The notes: a model not told the origin generated them from the sequence alone. DNA of 64,000 nt from Litoditis marina (GCA_964036275.1 OZ038435.1:32739728-32803727), one strand, 5' to 3'; positions 1 to 14,700 are shown, counted from the stretch's first letter. Numbers and translations are program-made.

Positions 1-182
1 ATTTTCAAACTCTGACTGAAACTAAACCAACTTTTATGACTTTTCTGAATGATTACCACTATTGAATGACTTCTCCCTGGTGCCATTTCGAAATTACGAA
101 CTCAAAACTTAAAACTAGCTGGTAAGGAACGATTCCAGTTTCATGAATTGTGCTATGTGCTACATCAACTTCAACGTTTTAG

Positions 183-359
183 GAAACGTTCTACGTGTTT
201 GCATTCCTGGTCGTGATAGCCTCAATTGTGCTAGTCATATTCCTATCGAGAGTTGTGGGAATGAAGGTGAAAGAATATCCGCTCAATATTAACCGAGACT
301 GGGGAGAACCAACGCCGGCAAACCCCTTCAATTTTCCATGGAAGAGCAAGCAAACATAG
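183..359 (+). CDS. 3'-terminal exon of a membrane protein gene (partial)
   Basis: An acceptor (cgttttag) is followed by 59 codons in phase 0, ending in TAG at 357-359. The peptide starts ETFYVFAFLVVIASIVLVIF, which is one clear transmembrane helix. A charged, proline-rich tail of about 35 residues follows (…VKEYPLNINRDWGEP…FPWKSKQT). A polyadenylation-like AATAAA lies about 80 bases downstream, near 439. The rest of the gene is outside the window, so the family cannot be named. The arrangement fits the last helix and cytosolic tail of a multi-pass transporter or receptor, but that is only an inference. Confidence 0.6.
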   Translation, partial: ETFYVFAFLVVIASIVLVIFLSRVVGMKVKEYPLNINRDWGEPTPANPFNFPWKSKQT

Positions 360-480
360 ACATCTCGTTTTTGAACTCTTCACTTATTTATTATCCGAAA
401 ATATATTATAGATAATTCAATGTGTACAGCTCATTTGAAATAAACATCCAATGCTATATGACTTTGATATTTGGGAAAAA

Positions 481-827
481 TGTACAATCGCCCCCCACCC
501 AACAATCACCCCCCTCGTGGTACTATTACCCCCCACCTGATTGAAATCCTAGAAAAATCGCGCGAAGGTGGGAGGTAACTAGTAAATGGGTGGGGGGACA
601 CTGTACATCTTCGACAATGAACAATCACCCCCCACAATACAAAATGGGGGGTGATAGTACATACCCGGAACTGATGAACAATCACTCCCCAATCAATCCA
701 AGCCTGCAGTAAATAAGCATGGTGTATAATCGCCCCCCCCCCCCCCCCCCCCCCCCAAAGGTGGGGGGCGATTGTAGTACGGGCCGTTTTCAACCCATTT
801 TCGACCAGGGTGGGGGGAAAATGTACA
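481..827. repeat. C/G-rich inverted-repeat element
   Basis: The ends are inverted copies of each other: TGTACAATCGCCCCCCACCC at 481 and the complement of TGTACATTTTCCCCCCACCC ending at 827 (16 of 20 matches). Inside, the motif CAATC(G/A)CCCCCC occurs repeatedly in both orientations, and there is a run of 24 C at 733-756. The long glycine-rich open frame on the minus strand here is a by-product of the G runs and is not a gene. It is probably a non-autonomous palindromic element expanded by slippage. Confidence 0.6.
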
Positions 828-840
828 CTACTCCCTGATA

Positions 841-1447
841 TTTTTATGTATATTTGTACTTTCCTCTTCTTGGAACTCTTTGTATAATCGAAAATCGTAA
901 TTGGGAATCAAAACTGAAGAAACCCACGAGACACGATCATGAAATCTATATGCGTCATATCAAGCTGGAAATCGCGACTTAATACGAACCAATATGATAT
1001 TTGCCTACTTTTTGATTCTCGTTTTGTCTACAGCCTCCTCCCTCCTGTTCACTCCTTCTCATCAAATACTGATCTTATACATGGTTTCAAACTTTTGTCA
1101 ATATGACAGACAGAATAAAAGAACACTGAATGAAAATTCTATGAACTCCGAACTATTCTGAAGATGTGCATTGATGACTGTAATACTTGCAGTTTGATAA
1201 GAAGCAGAGATTTATACAACAGTGAGTACAGCCTCTGCAGGGGAGGCGGGAACCATGAACCCTCTATAACTTCTCTACTATTTTTTGAATCTTTTTCGAT
1301 AAGCTAAAAGAAGATAAATTGGGAAAGATGACGGTTTGAAAAACATAGAACATCTGAAGACGCCATCCCTGAACATGAGTGATGAGTGAAATGTGCAGAA
1401 CAAAAAAAAACTCCATATTCAAGCCTGAATCAGCAGAGCAGATAGCA
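841..1447. other. Intergenic, no supported feature
   Basis: AT-rich sequence between the C/G-rich element and the possible minus-strand gene. No exon with consistent splice phases, RNA gene or repeat was recognised. Confidence 0.4.
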
Positions 1448-1701
1448 TCAGTTTAAAGAATGTACGTAAACTTGATAGCTCAAAGCTTCGATGCTTTGAA
1501 AAATTGTCCCATTCTGTAATAGCGACTTACTGGCACGACCTATACAGCTGAGCTAAAAACAAATATAGCGACACAGAAAACACCAAACCATACCTGGACT
1601 TTGGAGAAGGTTGCAAATGACTGATGGAACATTTGCTTGAGTTCCGGCTGAAGGAGATTTCCGAATTTTTTTGAATTTTCCATGTCCTCAGATGCCACCA
1701 T
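1448..1701 (-). CDS. Possible small two-exon gene
   Basis: On the minus strand an acceptor (attttcaag) is followed within a few bases by ATG at 1701-1699. The first exon (1594-1701) has 36 codons, starts MVASEDMENSKKFGNLLQPE and ends CAG|gtatgg. The next acceptor (gtttttag) opens an exon at 1552 that stays open in the same phase to TGA at 1450-1448, giving about 70 residues. The first exon looks coding: charged, codon-like, with good splice signals. The second is less certain and could instead splice further at GTAAGT inside it. No family is recognised. Confidence 0.3.
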
Positions 1702-2708
1702 TTTTACCTTGAAAATAGACAGTCAAACAAATGCGTGTGAGAGCAACAACTTTGAGAATAGTGAACAAAAATATGGCTAATGAATTCGATCAGAAGGATC
1801 AATGATTTCTTCCGAAGAAATCTTTTCCAGCCGTGTTTGAACGAATGCAAGCTTCCCCAAACAGCAGGAGTTTTGCCTTTATTACACAACCTATTTAAGT
1901 TTGTTCACATACACAGTTGGACAATGATGATACCTGACAACGATAACAATAATTTTGTAAAATTGACAGACGGATCGGATATCAAAAATTGATGAAATAA
2001 AAATTTTGCAATTGCAGAAATTACATTTACAACTCCACACAATCACGAAGCTACTCAACCAGAGACAGTCGAAGTACTCCATACTATTTGTTGAAATAGG
2101 ACGACTGAAGTTATAACTAAAGGAATTATATAATAACTAACAAAAAAGGTAAGGTTTGAAATTTAAAAAACCAAAAAAGATTTTGGACTACGCCCTTGAT
2201 TAGTTGCCGACTGCAATGCACGTTGTTTACTACGGCTGTTGGAAAAAATGACGAGGGAATTCAAAAATACAGTGAAATTTTTTTATCGCGCGTTAGACCT
2301 CCGCTCTCGAGAGCTTTCAAATGAATTACGTTGGTGTGTATATAGTTTCTCCCGTTCTAAACTTCTATGGAGGTAGTAGTTCTTCACCTCCTACTACCAC
2401 AAGGCGGGTGCGATGCGCTGGTCTGCGTTGCGTGGCGATGGTTTGGAGAGCTCTTTTCAGTGACAAAATTGCAATCATGGCCAACTTTACGAACGGGAGC
2501 ATTACCACCTTGATGTTTTGTCCATATTCGCCAAATGGCGCACGGTCGTCGATTTGCAGTACCTTTTCTTCCGGTAGGATTGGCGTACGACGGATGAGAG
2601 TAAGCGCCGTGTATGTTCTCATCTCATTTGAGCCCTGTGATTGATTTAGAAGAATGTGTTTGGTTCTTAGAAAGACATACGCATTCCTTCAAACTTCATG
2701 TATTACAG
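1702..2708. other. Intergenic upstream of the SLC17 gene
   Basis: AT-rich DNA. Positions 2365-2622 carry a GC-richer stretch with an 85-codon minus-strand frame (start MRTYTALTLIRRTPILPEEK) and an overlapping plus-strand frame. Neither has splice or family support. This stretch may be a remnant exon or a repeat. Confidence 0.3.
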
Positions 2709-5700
2709 GGAACTAGATCTACACGATGTCGGAAGGAGAAAGTGGTCCACAAGTAACGATAGTCCCTCCATCATCAGATGCAGACGGCACTACAAGTATA
2801 CGTTTCCAGCGGGTTCCCTCTCCCTCAAGGTAAATTTTTTACAGCTCGCGAGCAGTCGACTAGTACACCGCACTGCGGCTCATTTAAGTAATAAACAGCA
2901 TTACAGTAAGTTACCGCACAGCGGATAATTTAGGGAAAACGAGCACAGGTTTAATCGAGAATCACATCTGTATCTCAGTCTTTCATCTGCCTTGTTAGTG
3001 TAAATCATGTTTACTTGAAAAGCCAGCTTATGTACACACACCAGTAAGGTGTGACTATCCTACAAATATGAGTGGAAAATTCTTGAGTTTGCAGCCCGTT
3101 TCTTGACTTTTCGAGTATGCGGATAACTTTACAGGAGCCCTATGTACAAGTTTACATTTCCCAGTTTTAGTTGAAGTAGGCGGATTTTCTCTATCATTAG
3201 AGAACACTTCTAATTAAGGAAACGCTTTTGTTGTCAACAGCATGTTCGTTAATCTCCTGCGTCTGTCGGTGACATACTGATACTGCAATTTGAAGATTAC
3301 AGAATGTTTTTGCCGATGAGCACATTTCTTATTTGTACATTTACACCATCCGTTCGGCCTCATACTGATTCAACCCTCCTTTAAAAAAGCAAGTTTTCAA
3401 AGGTATCGTACTCGAATAAACAACAACAAATTACCACAGATCAAAAACAATTGACGTCATTTCAAACATTCTAGAAAAGTTCACGGGATAGCCAGAAAAA
3501 TAGCAAAAAAGGCTCTTTTTTCGCTACAATCGGAAGAATTGACCTATTTCTCATGATAAATCATGCATTTTCACGAATAACCAATGAAAAATGGACTCTT
3601 GTTCATGTCAAACCGTACTGATGTGTGCATGCAATTTTCTCGTTGAAGTCAGGGCATGATTTCTCAAATGCTGCGCGATATAAATATATTCCAATCAGCT
3701 GACCGCTTTTCAATTACCACTTTGTTTTGGAGGGTGCGTCTTGCCACCCCCTATCTCTTACACTAATTGAATTCTCGGCTATATATTTTTAACCCCTACT
3801 CCCTATCCTTGAGCGAGCAAAAGGGAAACTCAACCTTCCTTATTCGTGTTGTTCATATTTAATTTATCATTCAGCTTTTCCTGAATCTCTCACGCTCACG
3901 TGCCTCAGCTTAGACAGATGTTTGGCCGGTCGCGGGATACAAATTTACACAAAAAATAGTATAGAATGATAAATGTAGCGTGCAGCTTATTTTGAAGTCT
4001 GGTGCCAAGAGTGCCAAGAGTAGATGCACATTTTAGCGGTGTAGGCGTGTAGGCTAGATGAAGGGACTGGGTGGCTCCCAAACCATCAGTTCCCTTTCAG
4101 TAACGGTTGAACTAGATAGTAGACCAGTGACTGTAGTCTTTGATCACTGCCAAAGTGGTTAAGTTGCAGCTACTATATTAATGAAGACACTATAAGGCAG
4201 CATGATTGTGTAATTGTGTTTGGATTTTTATGTAAAACTCAAAAATTACCAGGAAGATTTTCAACCTTCGAACTATTACCAATCATCACTACCTGGTTCG
4301 TTTAGGCTTTTATATTGAAGTGATCTTCTCGTTTTGTACCCTTTTCGTAGGTAGACAACATCTCCTACATATCTTTCTAATTAGAGATTACTGCCACGCT
4401 TTGTGTAATGTCGTCAAAATGATTGGAACTGATGCAATTGCGGGAAAAAAGTTTTGTATGATAAGTCGCGATTTATATCGCTCAGACACATTGACTCCTC
4501 AGATAATATCACGTTGCGGATAGAACTACTCTCACCATTGTGCCTTTGGCTGCTTGTGTACTCTCTTTCAAGCAGAGGATCTGTCTAGACTGTTCAATTC
4601 CTCCGACAATGTTCCCTTGTTTCAAATCAAAGAAAAAGGCAGCTGGGTCGAGTACGCCTGACCTCTGACGTTACTGAATGTTGATCACTATAGAATCATC
4701 ATCATTACAAGCAGTGCACTCTTTTCGAACCTCTACCATAGACTCCGCCCACAAACTGGCAGCAATCCAAATGTCTGCCTGCCCCATAGTCTCGTTTCAT
4801 TTGCACTTTTCCTCTGCCCTTTGTTTTTGTCTTGATCAGGAAAACACTCATAGTTCGCGGGACAGAATTTGATGATTGATAATAGTAGTCTGTGTGAAAA
4901 TCGTTACGCACACAGTCGTAATTCGTAATGCAACCACTACAGTTTATGTGCTCCATTTCGATAATGCTATTCGCGAGGAATGTTTATTTTAAACAAAAGC
5001 TAATAAAGTGAATGAGTTCTTGATTGAATGCACGAATACAATATGAATTCTACAGGATTATTCGCCCAATACTACTCTTTAACGGTTCCTTCGTCATTGA
5101 AACTTTTTCATTGCTTCCTAGTAATCTAAGAATCTGTATTAAATAATTCAAAATTTGTTGATTTCAAATTTGTTCGTATTAGCTTCTGTTTCGTTTTATG
5201 ACGATCAACAACTGCTGTTCAGAGTTCGATAGGCACGCTGGGAACGGCGGAAAGCTGGTATCATGTTTCCAATTGTTTTCGTTCTCCTTTGCCTCATTCT
5301 GTTTTGCGTAAGGCCATAATTGTATTCTGTCTAATGAAAGTGATATATTCCTCATCCTATTTTTAGTTATTTTTGCTATAAAATCTACTGGAACTTCATT
5401 AAAGTCAATGAAATTCAATTAAAAATTCATTGGAACGTGATTTTTGGTCCACACTCCACAGCGTAAACAAATTGTCTTTACTCGCAGTTCTCATAAAGCT
5501 AACACAAACTAGGATTATCTTTTGAAAAATATCCTACTCACCTACCAATCGTACCATGCTGAAGAATGTAAGGGTTATGTTATGAGGATTTCATGTTGGT
5601 ATCATTGAGTTTCTCGTGAAAGTGAACTCTGCGTGAACTTCCCATGAGGATAGATGTATTGTCACCGCTATTGGCGTGTGATCTCGGTCAATGTGATCGT

Positions 5701-8700
5701 GATTGAACATACTTTAGTCCCATTGTCCTATCGGTCTTATGTAAATGAGGTCGCGTATTGGTAGTCATTGGTTGGTGCCACTAGTATTTGTACGCGCGCC
5801 TCGCACTACCGTTCTGCTCTGCGACTGGTAATGTTTGACATGTACTGGCTGTGTAATTATACGCAGCTAGGTACCTAGATGTAGCATACATTGTTGGCAG
5901 CTAACTCATAACATAACAGTTCGAGTTGCCACTCGAGCTCGGATTCCCTTTTTATATTGCTCAGGCAAACATTATACGGTTTATTCTGAGTTCAACACCA
6001 ACCCCAATCCATCATCATTAACACGTCTTAATATCAAATCTTTCAGTAACACTTCTGATAATAATCATTTTTGGTATAATTGAGTTGTACATATTCGACC
6101 ACCAATAATCTTTCTATATTCCGTGTGTCAACGACAGGTAATTTGTCACGGTGACAGATTGCCGGTTTATTAAACTGCGGTCCACGAGACTTTGCAGTGA
6201 ACATTCCATAGTCGTCTCCATGTGTTTTTCATCCCTTTTCTCTTTGTCGGAGAAACAAAAGATTACTTTTCTTTTGTACAATGACCTGGCTTTGATTTGA
6301 GAAAGGTATTGACTATTGATGAATATTAGCACTATGTTCATCACCAAAATGAAACTTTGGAGAAGTGTTTGGCTAAAATATCATCAAGCAACAAGTATGC
6401 ATCAACTATAGCGAATTTGGCTGCAGTCTTTCGTTCCAGACGTGCTCCGGAATGTACAATAAATTTTCAGTTAGATTTTTTAGTAACGCAGACCGATTTT
6501 CACGTGATATTCACGATATCTGAGTGATATGTCGCTAGAATAAGTGCTTTACGAATGGACAATGCCGACATGTTTACGACCACGTAAAAGGGGGGCTGTT
6601 ATCGGCGAACGTTGCTCGTGTACGCCTCGGAAATCTGGCACCAGTGTCGGTCGTTTTCATGAACAATCGTTTGTTGAACTGATGGCTCTCACTGATTATT
6701 CTCTCGCTCTTTGAAGTTTTCCGCGCTTTTTGTGTTCAAAACGATATCAGAGAACGAGCTACAACGATTTATCATTACGTTATGTGTGGTATTCAGAGTA
6801 TCGTTCTTTCTGAATACTAATCATTCTCCGACAACCGTGACCGTATTGCTAGATAAATTAGAGAAACGGGCGCATTGTTGAACTGTTTCGGACAACCTTG
6901 ATATTTCACGCGTTTGCATGACTCGAGCTCAGCTCAGGCATTCGAAAACTGTTTACTCTTTCCATAACATTTGTTCGAGCGGCGAGAGCATAGGTTAACT
7001 CTGCAAGTTTTAGAGAAAATGCATACGCAAATGGTGAATTGTGAACTCCTCTGTAATGAATGTTTATATCTGTATTTAGTATCTAATGTGATCAAAGTGA
7101 TCCTTGTTGTAAATTTGAACTTCAAACTCGTCTAATTCGAATTTTGGGAGATATAAAGTTGCAAATTTCAAATTTGATTTTATTTCGTCCTCGGAGATGT
7201 GAGATGATATTCTCGAACGCAGCTCGAGACCTCTCGTTTTTCTTTCTCCACAAGATCGCTGAAGATTCATTGTCGTTTGCACAATCGTTTATCTTCTAGT
7301 TTTTGTCGGTACAGAAAACAGTAGCAGTTGCCTACGTGTGGGCATCTAGGCCAACCCCTAGTGGCATGCCTCTTACAATCAGAAGTTCGTACCATTCACA
7401 TGTCCTGAATATGTCTTTAGAATTTGTCTAAACCTTTACTAACATTCCCTTTTCAAGTCTTCACTAAGTTCAATTTTGAAAACATCATTCAGTTCAAAGA
7501 GCACATCATAAAACAAGACATAAAAACATAAAGATATATCTCAAGTGTACTCCAGGTTTAATATTCACACCCAAAGGAACTTGCGTACATACTAATTTAC
7601 TATTGCCATATTACTCCTACCATTTATTTGTTCCCCTTGTAAGGCTGAAAATAGTTAAGTGGTTACCTTATGTGTTTGCAGGACGGAGCAGCCGACTGCC
7701 CAATTGATGACAACCTCCCCCGCCATGGATACCACGGCGACAAGACCAGGTGTGTAGTAGAGTTAGTTGTATGTTTGAAATTGAAAACTTCCATTCAAAC
7801 TGAACGATTTTGAATACTGAGTGTAACTGATTGCCTGCCTACCAGATTGGTTTTTGGTTAGCACTGTCATCAACCGGAAAGGGCATTTAACGAATCTTCG
7901 TATTCCCCATTGGGGAAACTTGAACTGTATCAATGTTCCTAAATGTTTTCTCAAGACTTCCGGTAGCCTCCGCGGTTTTTTCCAGGAGCTGGCGATATTA
8001 CATGGGTTTTGCAACTGTTGTGTATACATCGATTTGATAACAGAACCAGATAAGAAAGTTTGGGGCATACCATCTGGATTCGGTCAATAACAGGGAAAAA
8101 ATGGATGAAAACTAATATTTCACATATGTTTTGCGTTACAGCATTGAGAATTATAGTTAGGAGAGGGGTAATTGGTAAGCGTAAAAAGGCGTTTTCAAAA
8201 GTATCATCCCACTCATCTGAATGGCTAGGTCAATGGTTAATAGATGATTACGCTCGAGTGATGCACAATAGAATAGAACAATTTATTGAAATTGTAAATG
8301 AGTTCAAAAGTGTGAATACAAAACAAATGCAAAATGATTCGACAATTTGTTGAAGGTTTTGGACTGCTAGTTTGATATTTGGTCCTAGGTTGGGTTTTTA
8401 TATGTTTCCCGAACGCGCTCCCTCTGCATCCATTTTGCATGTAGATTGTGTTTCCTGTGGTATAGCCGTAGTTCCACATTCGTTTGGTTACGTCATGTTG
8501 GCCATTATTCACAGGCCAGCAGCTACTTTTTCGCCGGCTATTTTTTCGAGCAATACCCATTATTTTGGCTCCCCAGACCACTATACGCGCAGTGTAATGA
8601 GATATTGCGCTTCTTGTATTGTTTTTTTGAGCGGAAGTTCTTGGGGGAGAAGGCAGAGCAAAAAATGTGTTGATATTTGGGAACAAATGTCGAGGTTTCT

Positions 8701-11700
8701 GCTATTGTTATGATTGGGGATAAGAGACTTGATATAGAATTATAGGTGGAATAGTGTTGGAAGGAATTTTAATAGTTAGCAAAATTTCCCTTTAATTGAT
8801 TTTCTGAAGGGCGGTAAGTTTGGGTGAAGTTATGGTTGCATTTTCCCAGTTTCAAAAAGTCTTGTGGTCAGCGAAACGGGTGGCGAGTATCGCACATATC
8901 TGAACGAGTTTGCATGGATTGAGAGTTAGCCCAACTTTTTCAAATAGACTGATGGTGAAGTAATGAAACTTTTTTTATCGATGAACAGGAACAGTTGAGT
9001 TTGAGTCGATGAATTTTCAAACAGGACCGTATTGCACTAGTTTGTAGAGCAATTAGAACAAATGTGCGCTCATCAGTGCGGAATTAACTGGCGGGGTGTC
9101 CGAAAAGTGTGTCACAACAAGTACATGTGGTGTGAGGACATATATTATCTAGGAACAAAGGGGGCTGGGTGGTATTCCGAGTGGTGAGAGAAAAATAGCC
9201 ACGGCGATTCGCCATGAAACGGGAAATACAACAGCATTCATAACAAGTAGGGAGTTTCGTAACTCGGAAAGAAAGTTAATGGAAATGTTAACCATTTGAC
9301 TCGAACCATCTGGTCAACTGTATGAACATAAATCTGAATTTTTTTACAGTTTGGGCGTGTTTATAACGAGTACCAAAATTTAGAAAGCAAGAAAACTACG
9401 TTTTTTGACAAAAAAATTACATTGTGAATTCTCATAAAATACTCGACAGTCAGAAAGTAACTGTCTGGATTTTTCCACCTAAAAGCATGCTAGAGCGATA
9501 TCTTTTCAACGATAATTCCCAAGCTTTTTCTAATCTTCCAACCTTTCCAGCCCTGGTGCCGTCGACACGTTTCTCGTTGGCGATCATCTCGTTCTTCGGA
9601 TGTCTGGTGACGTACACGTTGCGTACGAATCTGTCAATGGCCATCGTGTGCATGGTGGTTCCGGAGAACAACACGGCCGTCGAGGGCGCCCTCAACAAGT
9701 GCGGACAGGAAATGGTCGTCAAGAAGAATGAGGTGGGGACTTGAAGTAGTCGGGAATATTCCTAAAACGGGACGTTTTTCGGTTTTTGATGCAAAATCAC
9801 GAATCAAGAAGAATGAGGTCGGCAATTGACCGAGTTGTAGTTTGATCTCACACAACAGCAAAACAGTAGGTGTTAAGAGGGCCAATCAGGGTTGTTAATC
9901 GAGTTCAAGATTTCGAGCTTTCGAAAATTTGGAGGTCGACTTGAAAAAAAACCTAGGGCCAATTCTATATTGAACCAGGTTTCGGTAAATCTTTAACAAG
10001 TGACCTGCGTATTCAACCTGATGGTCCGAGTGTTCGAATCATGTTTGAGAGGTGACATGAACTTAAGTCAGATTGGGGTATTTGCCCACTCGCCAATGTG
10101 ATATGTCTTGGACGACTGGGGAAATGTTTTCCGGTTGTTAGGTAGTTGAGACTTTTCTCTAACTGGGTACAGGAATGAGTGGGCGTTCAGAATCATGAAA
10201 TGAATGAAATTGGCCTTCTTTGCTATGTTGAATACATTTCTTTTGCGAAACCCACTTAGCTGTCAATGTCACATGGGTGTTGTCCCGATTCGCAGTAATC
10301 CATCTAACTGATCTATCTGGATTCGGGTATACTTGTTAGGAATGTAGTTAGAAGTAATCGAATACATCAAATGTAAACTGAATATTGACAATTTGTACTT
10401 TTTTTGATATGTTCAGGTGGAAGGTGAATTTGAATGGGACAGCAATACGAAAGGAATGATTCTTGGAGCGTTCTTCTGGGGATACCTAGGAAGTCAGGTA
10501 CGTCAACTCAAATTACTAGGGATCAGTCTCATAGCTTGTTTCGACACTTGTTCTTGGACAACATTCTCTCCTACTGCATAGTTTGCAGGCACATACCAAT
10601 GGTAGACACTATTCTAGGAAAATAATTTTGTTTTTGAGTACCACTTAACTACGCAAAACTTCATGATTGGACATCCAAACTGTGCTAATTTGGCGAAAAG
10701 GAGTCTCTTTTTGAACTGAATTTTTTGAAATTCGGACAACTTCACTGGTATATACGTTTGCAGGTTCTCGGCGGCATGCTGGCGTCTCGCTACGGTGGCA
10801 AGCGTATCATCTTCGCGACCATCCTCGGTGGCTCTCTGCTGTCGCTGATCAGTCCGATGGCCGCGCGCACCTCGCCCTACGTATTGGCCGCACTCAGAGC
10901 CGCTATCGGTTTCTTGCAGGTAGCTTCCTGGTCTTTTTCATCAACAAGGACACAAAACGAGACAATCGAGTGGTTAATTATCTGTTCATTGGTAGATGAA
11001 AGGGTGTGCAGATCAAAGATGCGCACCCTCCAGGTAGTTTCAATACTTCATTTCCGCAACAAGGACAGCGAGCAAGCCAATCAAGTAGCATTGTGGACTG
11101 CGGATTGAGCGGTTGTTGACAACCTGTCAGCAGATGAGAGGGTGTGTAGATTAATGATGCGCAGATAGCTAGGGTTAGCTGCGCTCCCGAATAATTTGTA
11201 GTTTGATGTTTGTAGTGTGATCATTGTGTTTGTTTACAGGGAGCCACCTTCCCCGCCATGCACACCATGTGGTCCGTGTGGGGTCCGCCACTGGAGTTGT
11301 CTGTTCTCACCGGTCTCACCTATGCCGGTAGGTCATGGGTAGTATCCGCGACTGCGTTTTTTTGTTTTAGTCCTTGTATATACAAATATTACAAATACAT
11401 AAAATGTGAAATGATGCGTAAATATTTAAAGATATGAAAATGTTAGGTTCCACGTACTTATGTGGGAAGTTTGAGTTTATGTTTGGACATGTATGAGCTC
11501 TACTCGATCGCGGTAGTTCCAAGAAACTTGAAGGCTGATTTGTTAGGTTCACTTTCTTATTACTATCCCTAAATTTTCCATAAGGGATCAGTGATCAGTT
11601 TATTTTCAGGTGCCCAGATTGGTAACGTAGTTGTACTGCCTCTGTCCGGATTCCTCTGTCAATACGGTTTTGACGGTGGATGGCCGAGCATCTTCTATAT

Positions 11701-14700
11701 CTTGGGTACGGAGTTGTTAGCACACACCAGTAATGTGTCATTATTCCACAGAATACGTGTTTTTATTCAAAATAACATTACATCGTAGGGAAGAAAAGTG
11801 CAAGCTACTACATCTAGTGCGTCTGCAACTAGTTCAACAATGGGAGGAGAATCCGTAAAGAGTGGTGAAGATAGGAATGTGTGAGCTTTGTCGCCAGCTC
11901 AAGCGGTCCGTCAAATAGATACCGCGGCGAGCGAAGATCAAACCAGTGTCACGTGAAGCGACAGCCGAACGCTAACCACTGGACCACCGGAATAATGGAG
12001 AAATATCGATTCGCTTGTCTTATCAACCTATTTGTAGGTGTTGCCGGTCTTGTGTGGTGTGCCGTGTGGATGTACATGGTGTCCGATCGTCCCGCGACTC
12101 ATCCCAGAATCAATGCCGTCGAACAGGAGTACATCACCAAGGCTGTCGAGGCCAGCATGGGAAAACATACTGGAAAGGTCAGCTGGGTTATCAAATACGG
12201 TACTTACACGTGTTGGTCGCATCTCAACAACGTGTCAAAAGTCTGTTAAAACGTACTTTTGTGAGTTACGGTAGAGACCCTACTAAATTCACACTACCTG
12301 GCAACTGAGAAAAGTAACGGACCATATTCCTTGTCTTTTTCAACCCGCCCTATTTCAGCCTCCCGCCACCCCCTGGGGCAAGATCCTTACCAGCCGCGCC
12401 GTGTGGGCCTGTTGGATCGGTCACTTTGCCGGTGATTGGGGAGCGTACACAATGCTCGTCTCTATGCCCTCTTTCCTCAAGGACGTACTTGGATTGGATC
12501 TGTCGGCGGTACGTTTGTAGTTTGTAGTCCTTAATCAACTGTTAGGGGAGACGTTAATTTTTCGTTCAGACAAATGGATCATCACTTGTTTTAGTTGAAT
12601 AGGGAAAACTTTTTACAACTCTGAATAACATTTACCCTAGTTTTTCAGGGGGTACGTTTTATCCATCTTTCATAGGGAGCACGCTAGCTTCAATGTCTGC
12701 TATTCAGGGAATTTTGTTATCTACTCAAATGAGAGTTTGGTTTGGTGTGAGAAGCTTATCGAAATCTCCAACCAATGAAAGGGGAAGAGGTACTAATTTC
12801 AAACTGTTCCTGTTCCAGTTGGGAGTAGTGTCTGCCATCCCGTATTTGGCCTACTTCTTGGTAATCAACGTGGGTGGTATCATGGCCGATTTCATCCGAT
12901 CTCGAGGTCTGCTCAACACGTTGAACACCCGAAGAGCTGCTATTCTCACCGGTAGGTTTCCTAGGCGGTATGGTGTATTTTAGACGTTTTGGTGTTTTTT
13001 GACGGTATGGTGTTTGTGCAATGAGAAAATCACACCGGATCAGCCAAAAGAATATTCGAGAAATAATCTCTTCAACTATGTATTTAAATGGATTTGGCTA
13101 TTTTGAAGCAAAAATGCAACTCAATGCATGCAACTCTTTTTGGAGTTGTTCAGACCTTTACTATGTGCTGTGGCAATCTTAAATTGTCTTTTTTGGCCGT
13201 TTAGTATTCAAGGTTTGACAGTAAATGTCAATTTTTTCAGCTCTTCTCGGTCAGGCAATCTTCCTGGTGCTCTCCAGTTACTGTAGCTGTGGTCAGGAGG
13301 TATGTTAAGTTTTCAAGTATAAAAGAATAGTATTGTTATTAAAGAAGGACGGTAATGTGGACCAATCTCGTGTCAACGGTCCTTTGAACTGCAATTGGAA
13401 AATGTATTGCTGTGTAAAGGACTGAACCGTTGCGATTGGACCACATTATTTTCCTTCTTTTACGCAGAAGATTATTTTGGGTGGAATAGGACACGACTCG
13501 ACTTTGACAACGCTACTAAGTTTCCTTGTCGCACTATTTCTAGTCTAATTTTTGTACTATTGTCAGAATGGGACAGAAATTTCGTTAAATTCCGTGTGAA
13601 TTCAAAAGTTGGATACGAAAAGAAAGCAAGATGATTTGAAGTGTTTCGAAATTAAAGTGCTATCAATGATTTCAGTTATTAATTCACAAGTTTCACATGA
13701 ACAACGAAAAACACGTGAACAAATGTGTACAACCCCTAAGGGGTAAGGCAACTAGTTTAATTTCTACTTTTCAGGTGTTGGTGATAGTGTTCATCTTTTA
13801 AGAGCTGTCACGAACACTGAACTTAAAGTACCTTTTGACAAAAGCTAAGACATAGGTCTCATTATTTTATTCAGGTGTTGGTGATCGTGTTCATCACCGT
13901 GGGTATGGCCGTGTCTGGCCTTCAATTCTCGTCGTTCGTCGTCAACTACCTGGACATCGCCCCGCCCTTCTCGGGTACCATTATGGGCATGGGAAACACC
14001 ATCTCCTGTATCGCCGGAATAGGATCCCCCATTGTCACCAGTGCCCTTACGCCTAATGTCAGTCAGATTTAGCTATTGTCATTAGGGGAATTAGATATAT
14101 ACTCTGATAAATTTAACCGATCAGCCTCAAAAACAAGAATTTCGGACGGGGAAATCTTGAAGTTTGGTTATCGAAAAAGGTTCCTTTTTGAAGATTGGTC
14201 GAACTGGCTCAAATCTTAGTGATTGGTGAGTAATTCTCATGGGTATACGAACAAACATCTGAGCTAATTGTGGAAAATATTACGAAGAATGCGGTCGAAG
14301 AAAATATGCCGTTGTTATAGGGAACACAAGAGGAGTGGCAGGTGGTTATGTGGGTGACAGCCGCAATTTTGGCGACTGGCTCCATTCTGTTCAGGTTCGT
14401 TTCGTTTTGATTAGAATTGTCTATTTATTTCTTTACCTACATTCAAAGAATGTCGCACTCGCTCAGTGTACCACACATGACAATGACCTGAATTGAGTTT
14501 TTTTTGTTCCTGGTTAGTTTCAGTATATAACTCAAGATTTAAAGATATCTCGCGGGGTGCAGCCTTTTTCTATTTTTATAATGCTAAAATCTGGTGAACA
14601 TCCCAAAAAGTAGTTACTGATTGTGTTTAGGCCTAAAAGGTTTGTGAGGATTTCTTTGTATTAAAGGAAAGTAATAATATGGAAGAGTTTTGAAATTGGA

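Noticed and set aside
506..793. Glycine-rich 95-codon minus-strand frame
   Set aside because: Produced by G/C homopolymer blocks of a repeat; no start context, splice or family support.
2321..2644. Overlapping 107-codon (+) and 85-codon (-) frames
   Set aside because: GC-richer but without splice signals, family motifs or a preferred strand; mentioned only as intergenic content.
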